A model generated the notes under the pieces. That model was not told the origin of the DNA, made no database searches, and saw nothing but the letters and a program-made list of their open reading frames with translations. The position numbers and the translations under genes were made by a program. A DNA stretch of 7,696 nt from Candidatus Woesearchaeota archaeon (GTDB lineage Archaea > Nanobdellota > Nanobdellia > UBA10117). The stretch lies in contig JAHFKX010000038.1 of assembly GCA_023245115.1 (NCBI GenBank), positions 1 through 7,696 on the forward strand. The letters are read 5' to 3'. Below, in pieces: positions 4,637 through 7,696 of this stretch. Within the stretch, counting starts at the first letter, position 1. Each line of letters opens with the position of its first letter.

Positions 4637-4644
4637 TTTATATA
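4637..4644 (+). promoter_or_regulatory. TATA box of the Ig-like membrane protein gene
   Basis: TTTATATA is preceded by the A-rich CGAAAAGATAAGA, which may be a BRE. It is centred about 33 bases before the ATG at 4674, so the transcript likely starts about 4666-4670 with a very short leader. This argues for ATG 4674 over the in-frame TTG at 4665. Confidence 0.6.
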
Positions 4645-4673
4645 CTAATTATTCACTAACAGAGTTGATAAAA

Positions 4674-6077
4674 ATGCGCTGGCCACTAGTGTTCATATCA
4701 GTTTTTTTACTTCTTGCAGTAGGTTTTGGCGTGGCACATGCCAGCAATGAGGTTGTTATAACTCAAGAGACGATAAACGGCGCCATTCCATACACTGGCT
4801 CGGCAAAATATATAGTCACCGTTGGCAATAACCAGAACAAGCTTGACAGTTTCTGCCTTTCTGCACCAGGCTGGGGTACATCTTCTTTTGATAATTACAT
4901 GCTGGACATACCTGCAAACTCCGCAAAGTCTGCTGAGCTACGGATAACACCGCCTGCGGATATTTATGCGGGCACTTATGCCATCGAGGTTACTGCAAAG
5001 GCCTGCCACAATCAGATGGTTCAGGCATCCGCGCTCGTTAAAATTACAATAACAACTGAACCAGCGCATATTGATTCCTCGATAGATTTGGCCAGCCAGG
5101 TTAAGCCCGGCGACTACAAAATAAATCTAATAGTAAAAAATACCGGTAAGGATGATGTTACGGGCATGACGGGGAAATTAACCAGCGATTTGTTCCAGCC
5201 GGTTGATTTTGCGATTGGCAGCCTTACGCCCGGCGAGGCAAAGCTTGTTCTGCAAAAAGATATCACAATAAGTTCTGATGTAAAGCCCGGCACTTACAAG
5301 AATGTTGTTTCTATCTACCATGCAGGCATGCTGATTTCGCAGCAGAGCAAGCGATTCCAAGTTTTGTCCGCTGAAAATGTTGTTCCAATAGTGGATATGA
5401 GCGGCGCATTCCTTGGCAAGCGATATACAATCTTGCTGACTAATAAGGGCAATGTTGATGCCATTGGCACACATACTGTTCCTTTGTCTTCTGGCCAGCG
5501 CCTGTTTTTTTCCTCTAATCCAAAGGCAACAATAATCGCCGGCGAGAGTAATTTACTGGCCAGCTGGCAGTATGCACTTGCGCCAGGACAAAGCACGAGT
5601 TACAGCTACACGATTTCATACGCATGGCTAGCTGCGGTAATAATACTAGTTCTTATTGGGTTGTATGCAACTTCGAAGTTGTATGGGTCAGAGTTTAGTA
5701 TAACAAAATCAGTTGTCAAAGGGCCGAAGAGCCTGAAAGTAAAATTAGTAGTTAAATCATTGGCAAGTAAACAGATACAGGATGTCACAGTGACAGACAC
5801 AGTAATGTCACCGCTGAAGCCTGGCAAGGATTACGGAACAATAGTGCCAAGCGTGATTAAAAAAGAGGGCGGCCGAGCCAGGTTAAGCTGGAAGTTTGCC
5901 GCATTATACCCGGGCGAAGAGCGCATTATGACATATGAGCTTAGGAGCTCCCTTGGTATAGTTGGGCAGATTGTGTTGCCTGCGGCTCACGTGAGATTCA
6001 AAGACGAAAAAGGCAGGGCAAAGGCAGTTTTGTCAAATACTACGTCAGTGATTGGGAAAATTTCTGCTGGCGAATAG
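4674..6077 (+). CDS. Membrane-anchored protein with extracellular Ig-like (CARDB/NEW3-type) repeats
   Basis: A 467-residue protein (470 if the TTG at 4665 is used). An N-terminal signal peptide (residues 1-23, hydrophobic core FISVFLLLAVGFGV, likely cleavage after AHA) exports it. Three beta-rich segments of about 90-100 residues follow (about 25-130, 135-232 and 238-315). They carry the recurring pattern P-G-x-Y-x-hydrophobic, for example KPGDYKINLIVKNTG and KPGTYKNVVSIYHAG, typical of CARDB or NEW3 Ig-like domains. A single membrane helix at about 317-334 (WLAAVIILVLIGLYATS) precedes a 130-residue C-terminal beta-rich domain (KVKLVVKSLASKQIQDVTVTDTV) resembling DUF11-like modules, predicted to be cytoplasmic. 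The three cysteines visible in domain 1 may allow a disulfide. It likely acts in cell-surface assembly or as an accessory to an envelope complex; no enzyme motif is seen. Confidence 0.78.
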   Translation: MRWPLVFISVFLLLAVGFGVAHASNEVVITQETINGAIPYTGSAKYIVTVGNNQNKLDSFCLSAPGWGTSSFDNYMLDIPANSAKSAELRITPPADIYAGTYAIEVTAKACHNQMVQASALVKITITTEPAHIDSSIDLASQVKPGDYKINLIVKNTGKDDVTGMTGKLTSDLFQPVDFAIGSLTPGEAKLVLQKDITISSDVKPGTYKNVVSIYHAGMLISQQSKRFQVLSAENVVPIVDMSGAFLGKRYTILLTNKGNVDAIGTHTVPLSSGQRLFFSSNPKATIIAGESNLLASWQYALAPGQSTSYSYTISYAWLAAVIILVLIGLYATSKLYGSEFSITKSVVKGPKSLKVKLVVKSLASKQIQDVTVTDTVMSPLKPGKDYGTIVPSVIKKEGGRARLSWKFAALYPGEERIMTYELRSSLGIVGQIVLPAAHVRFKDEKGRAKAVLSNTTSVIGKISAGE

Positions 6078-6100
6078 TGTGCCGGAGCGGCGAGTTAATG

Positions 6101-6382
6101 CTACAATCCGAATTCTTCGATGAACAAGGTTATTACTTTGTAATTTTCCAGATATTTGAAGCCCTTATCAGTTAATGTAATTAATGTTTCACCGTCACTT
6201 TTTATTTCTTTTACAAAATATTTTTCCAATAGTTCGGAAAAATATTTACCGAATATTTCGGATGACAAATTCGACAGGCGCAGTAATGGCGTAGGTTTTA
6301 TAGAATTGCCATGGGCGCGGATTATGGCGAGCATATCGCGTATTACTTCTAACTTTCCTCTTTTTTTGGTGCCATCCATCAT
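6101..6382 (-). CDS. Winged-helix DNA-binding protein, archaeal HTH_45-like
   Basis: A 93-residue protein that is essentially a lone winged helix. The order is helix 1 (KRGKLEVIRDMLAIIRAHG, about 7-25), helix 2 plus recognition helix (KPTPLLRLSNLSSEIFGKYFSELLEKYFV, about 29-57), then a wing (EIKSDGETLITLTDKG, about 59-74) and a C-terminal helix. The LITLTDKGFKYLE wing and helix are typical of archaeal HTH_45-type regulators. It has no sensing domain. Its ATG overlaps the stop of the upstream membrane-protein gene as ATGA (6382-6379), so the two proteins are probably made in fixed ratio and may work together, with signal detected at the membrane and response at DNA. A second Met follows immediately and could be the true start. 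Its stop is 23 bases from the convergent gene's stop. Confidence 0.82.
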   Translation of the reverse strand: MMDGTKKRGKLEVIRDMLAIIRAHGNSIKPTPLLRLSNLSSEIFGKYFSELLEKYFVKEIKSDGETLITLTDKGFKYLENYKVITLFIEEFGL

Positions 6383-7062
6383 TTGTATTTTACCTTCGCA
6401 AGCACTTTGTGTAAAATTGCTAAGAATAGTATGATAGAAATAACATAAGTAATTAACCCAAAGGCCGGCGAGAAATGAACAACAAATTCAAGCACATTGC
6501 TAACTAACCATAGCACAAAAATCAATAGGTAAGTAAAATACATTTGCGAAAAGTTTTTGTCATGGCCTGCTTTTTTGTAATTTGAATAGCCGATAGCCAG
6601 AAGGAATAAAAATAACATGGACTGAAACACTAAAAATACAAGTGGTATTCTTAGTGTTATACTGGCCAGTGCGACAAGCAGCGATATGCTATTAAACAAA
6701 AATGTGTTTGCATTTTTATTAAGCTTTTTCCAGAAAATGCTGCACATTAGGTAAATAAGTGCCATGGAACTTGCGTAAATCATTATGAAAAATGCCAGCT
6801 CGAAAATGCCAAAGGGAAAATGCCCGCGTGTAAATGTATCAAGTCGTAGGGCAATAATCAGGCGCAGAAAGAACCGCACAGCAAAAGTAATTCCGAAAAA
6901 CAGGAACGTGTCTCTGAAATATTTAATTCCTTTGTGCGATGTTAGCGCGTATAGCTCTTTTGTTCTGAAGTAGATTAGCAGGCAAGATATTATGACAATC
7001 AGAGAATAAATAAGCTCAATCCACAGGCTATAGTGATTAAAAAATCTTGGTGGTTGCAGCAT
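6379..7062 (-). CDS. Seven-segment integral membrane protein, unknown function
   Basis: A 227-residue, very hydrophobic protein with about seven membrane helices (about 13-33, 52-72, 85-109, 118-137, 140-160, 175-195 and 201-219). Loops are short, and basic stretches (FRTKELYALTSHKGIKYFR at 32-50, KK at 112-113, KKAGHDKN at 163-170, and the C-terminus KVLAKVKYK) mark the cytoplasmic side, suggesting an outside N-terminus. No catalytic or transport motif is recognised. The topology resembles 7TM sensor domains. The gene overlaps the winged-helix gene by ATGA and shares its promoter, a pairing that suggests a membrane sensor controlling a small DNA-binding partner. That role is inferred from context alone. 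A TATA box at 7085-7096 lies about 28 bases upstream, implying a leaderless or nearly leaderless message. Confidence 0.8.
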   Translation of the reverse strand: MLQPPRFFNHYSLWIELIYSLIVIISCLLIYFRTKELYALTSHKGIKYFRDTFLFFGITFAVRFFLRLIIALRLDTFTRGHFPFGIFELAFFIMIYASSMALIYLMCSIFWKKLNKNANTFLFNSISLLVALASITLRIPLVFLVFQSMLFLFLLAIGYSNYKKAGHDKNFSQMYFTYLLIFVLWLVSNVLEFVVHFSPAFGLITYVISIILFLAILHKVLAKVKYK

Positions 7063-7084
7063 TCTGTTATGCGGAGCAATTTAG

Positions 7085-7096
7085 TATTTATAAATA
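7085..7096 (-). promoter_or_regulatory. TATA box of the membrane-protein/winged-helix operon
   Basis: TATTTATAAATA is a perfect palindrome centred about 28 bases upstream of the minus-strand ATG at 7062. Being symmetrical it could also fire rightward, but the plus-strand gene has its own TATA box at better distance. Confidence 0.55.
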
Positions 7097-7098
7097 GA

Positions 7099-7115
7099 GT
7101 GGACTTATCTTCCAC
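7099..7115. promoter_or_regulatory. Palindrome between divergent promoters, possible operator
   Basis: GTGGA (7099-7103) and TCCAC (7111-7115) flank seven bases CTTATCT. It lies between the TATA box of the minus-strand operon (7085-7096) and that of the ABC ATPase gene (7120-7130), where a bound dimer could control both. The winged-helix protein at 6101-6382 is a natural candidate. No second copy was noticed in the window. Confidence 0.35.
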
Positions 7116-7119
7116 ATAC

Positions 7120-7130
7120 CTTATAAATAG
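7120..7130 (+). promoter_or_regulatory. TATA box of the ABC ATPase gene
   Basis: CTTATAAATAG is centred about 25 bases before the ATG at 7150. No Shine-Dalgarno sequence precedes the start, consistent with a leaderless transcript. Confidence 0.6.
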
Positions 7131-7149
7131 CGTACATACGTTGGATTGC

Positions 7150-7696
7150 ATGAAAGCTCGCACACCAGTAATTCAGCTCGATAGGGTGTGGAAAATTTAT
7201 CAGATTGGCGATGTGAGCGTAGAAGCCCTGCGGGGCGTGAGTGTTTCTATAAACCAAGGCGAGTTTGTCGCAATAACCGGCCCGTCTGGCTCCGGGAAAA
7301 GCACAATGATGAATATGGTTGGGGCGTTGGATATACCAACAAAGGGTACGATATATCTCGATGGCAAAGACATTTCAAAACTTCAAGAGTCAGAGCTGGC
7401 CGAGATCAGAGGCAAAAAAATTGGTTTTGTTTTCCAACAGTTTAATTTAATTCCAACTTTGACTGCGCTTGAAAATGTAATGCTGCCACTGGAATTTCAG
7501 GATGCAAATAATGCGCGTGAGAGAGCTACTAGGGTGTTGGAAACAGTTGGCCTGAAAGACAGAATGAATCACAAACCGAAGGAGCTCTCTGGAGGCCAGC
7601 AGCAGCGTGTTGCAATTGCCCGCGCACTATCAAATGATCCAGAAGTCATACTTGCAGATGAACCAACAGGAAATTTAGACAGCAAGACAGGGAGTG
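7150..7696 (+). CDS. ABC transporter ATP-binding protein, MacB/LolD type (partial, runs off right edge)
   Basis: The first 182 residues of a nucleotide-binding subunit, open to the window edge with no stop. All core motifs are present: Walker A GPSGSGKST (44-52), Q-loop FQQFNL (95-100), signature LSGGQQQR (146-153), Walker B VILADEP (166-172, catalytic Glu 171) and D-loop GNLD (174-177). The FNLIPTLTALENVMLPL segment and the DEPTGNLD end are typical of the LolD/MacB/FtsE group, which works with FtsX-like permeases to drive lipoprotein release, export or mechanotransmission rather than solute uptake. The full protein is probably about 230 residues, so some 50 residues, including the H-loop His, lie beyond the edge. 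A permease of the MacB/FtsX type would be expected next. Start ATG 7150 is supported by the TATA box at 7120-7130. Confidence 0.92.
   Translation, partial: MKARTPVIQLDRVWKIYQIGDVSVEALRGVSVSINQGEFVAITGPSGSGKSTMMNMVGALDIPTKGTIYLDGKDISKLQESELAEIRGKKIGFVFQQFNLIPTLTALENVMLPLEFQDANNARERATRVLETVGLKDRMNHKPKELSGGQQQRVAIARALSNDPEVILADEPTGNLDSKTGS

Noticed and set aside
4665..4673. TTG start for the Ig-like membrane protein.
   Set aside because: The ATG at 4674 gives a normal signal peptide, and the TATA box places transcription near or after the TTG.
7188..7445. Plus-strand open frame of 85 codons.
   Set aside because: It is out of frame with the ABC ATPase, whose frame from 7150 carries all ABC motifs to the window edge.

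Overview
The window comes from an archaeon. The signs are TATA boxes centred about 25-28 bases upstream of start codons with little or no leader, a tRNA gene cut by three introns of the archaeal bulge-helix-bulge type, an archaeal UPF0200-type P-loop protein, and a short archaeal winged-helix gene. No marker fixes the lineage. Small, tightly packed genes and several tRNA introns at non-canonical sites would suit a DPANN lineage such as Micrarchaeota, or a lineage outside typical Euryarchaeota, but this is inference.

Layout. At 1-66 is the start of a minus-strand gene that runs off the left edge. Its intergenic region (67-203) holds an 18-bp direct repeat and a perfect 8-bp stem-loop. At 204-866 (+) is a UPF0200-type P-loop nucleotide-binding protein. 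At 867-1576 (-) is a two-gene unit: a tandem ACT-domain protein followed by a small unknown protein. It diverges from a second P-loop kinase-like gene (1628-2245, +), and both directions appear to share one symmetrical TATA box. A 12-segment MFS transporter (2289-3488, +) and an adenylate-kinase-like protein with a four-cysteine lid (3591-4301, +) follow.

At 4319-4570 (+) lies the most notable element: a 252-base tRNA gene that makes sense only after removing three introns. One is in the D-loop (20/21, 47 nt), one at the canonical anticodon-loop site (37/38, 102 nt), and one in the T-loop (58/59, 30 nt). The spliced product is a regular 73-nt tRNA-Pro with anticodon GGG.

The right part holds a secreted or membrane-anchored Ig-like-domain protein (4674-6077, +). 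Next is a minus-strand pair, a seven-segment membrane protein and a winged-helix protein that overlap by ATGA (7062-6101). Diverging from it is the start of a MacB/LolD-type ABC transporter ATPase (7150 to the right edge, +). A 5-bp-arm palindrome sits between the two divergent TATA boxes.

Working together. The three P-loop proteins and the ACT protein suggest nucleotide or cofactor metabolism and small-molecule sensing, but no pathway can be named. The Ig-like membrane protein, the membrane/winged-helix pair and the ABC ATPase look like a cell-envelope group, with the winged-helix protein a candidate regulator of the divergent promoters. No mobile element, CRISPR array or rRNA gene was seen.
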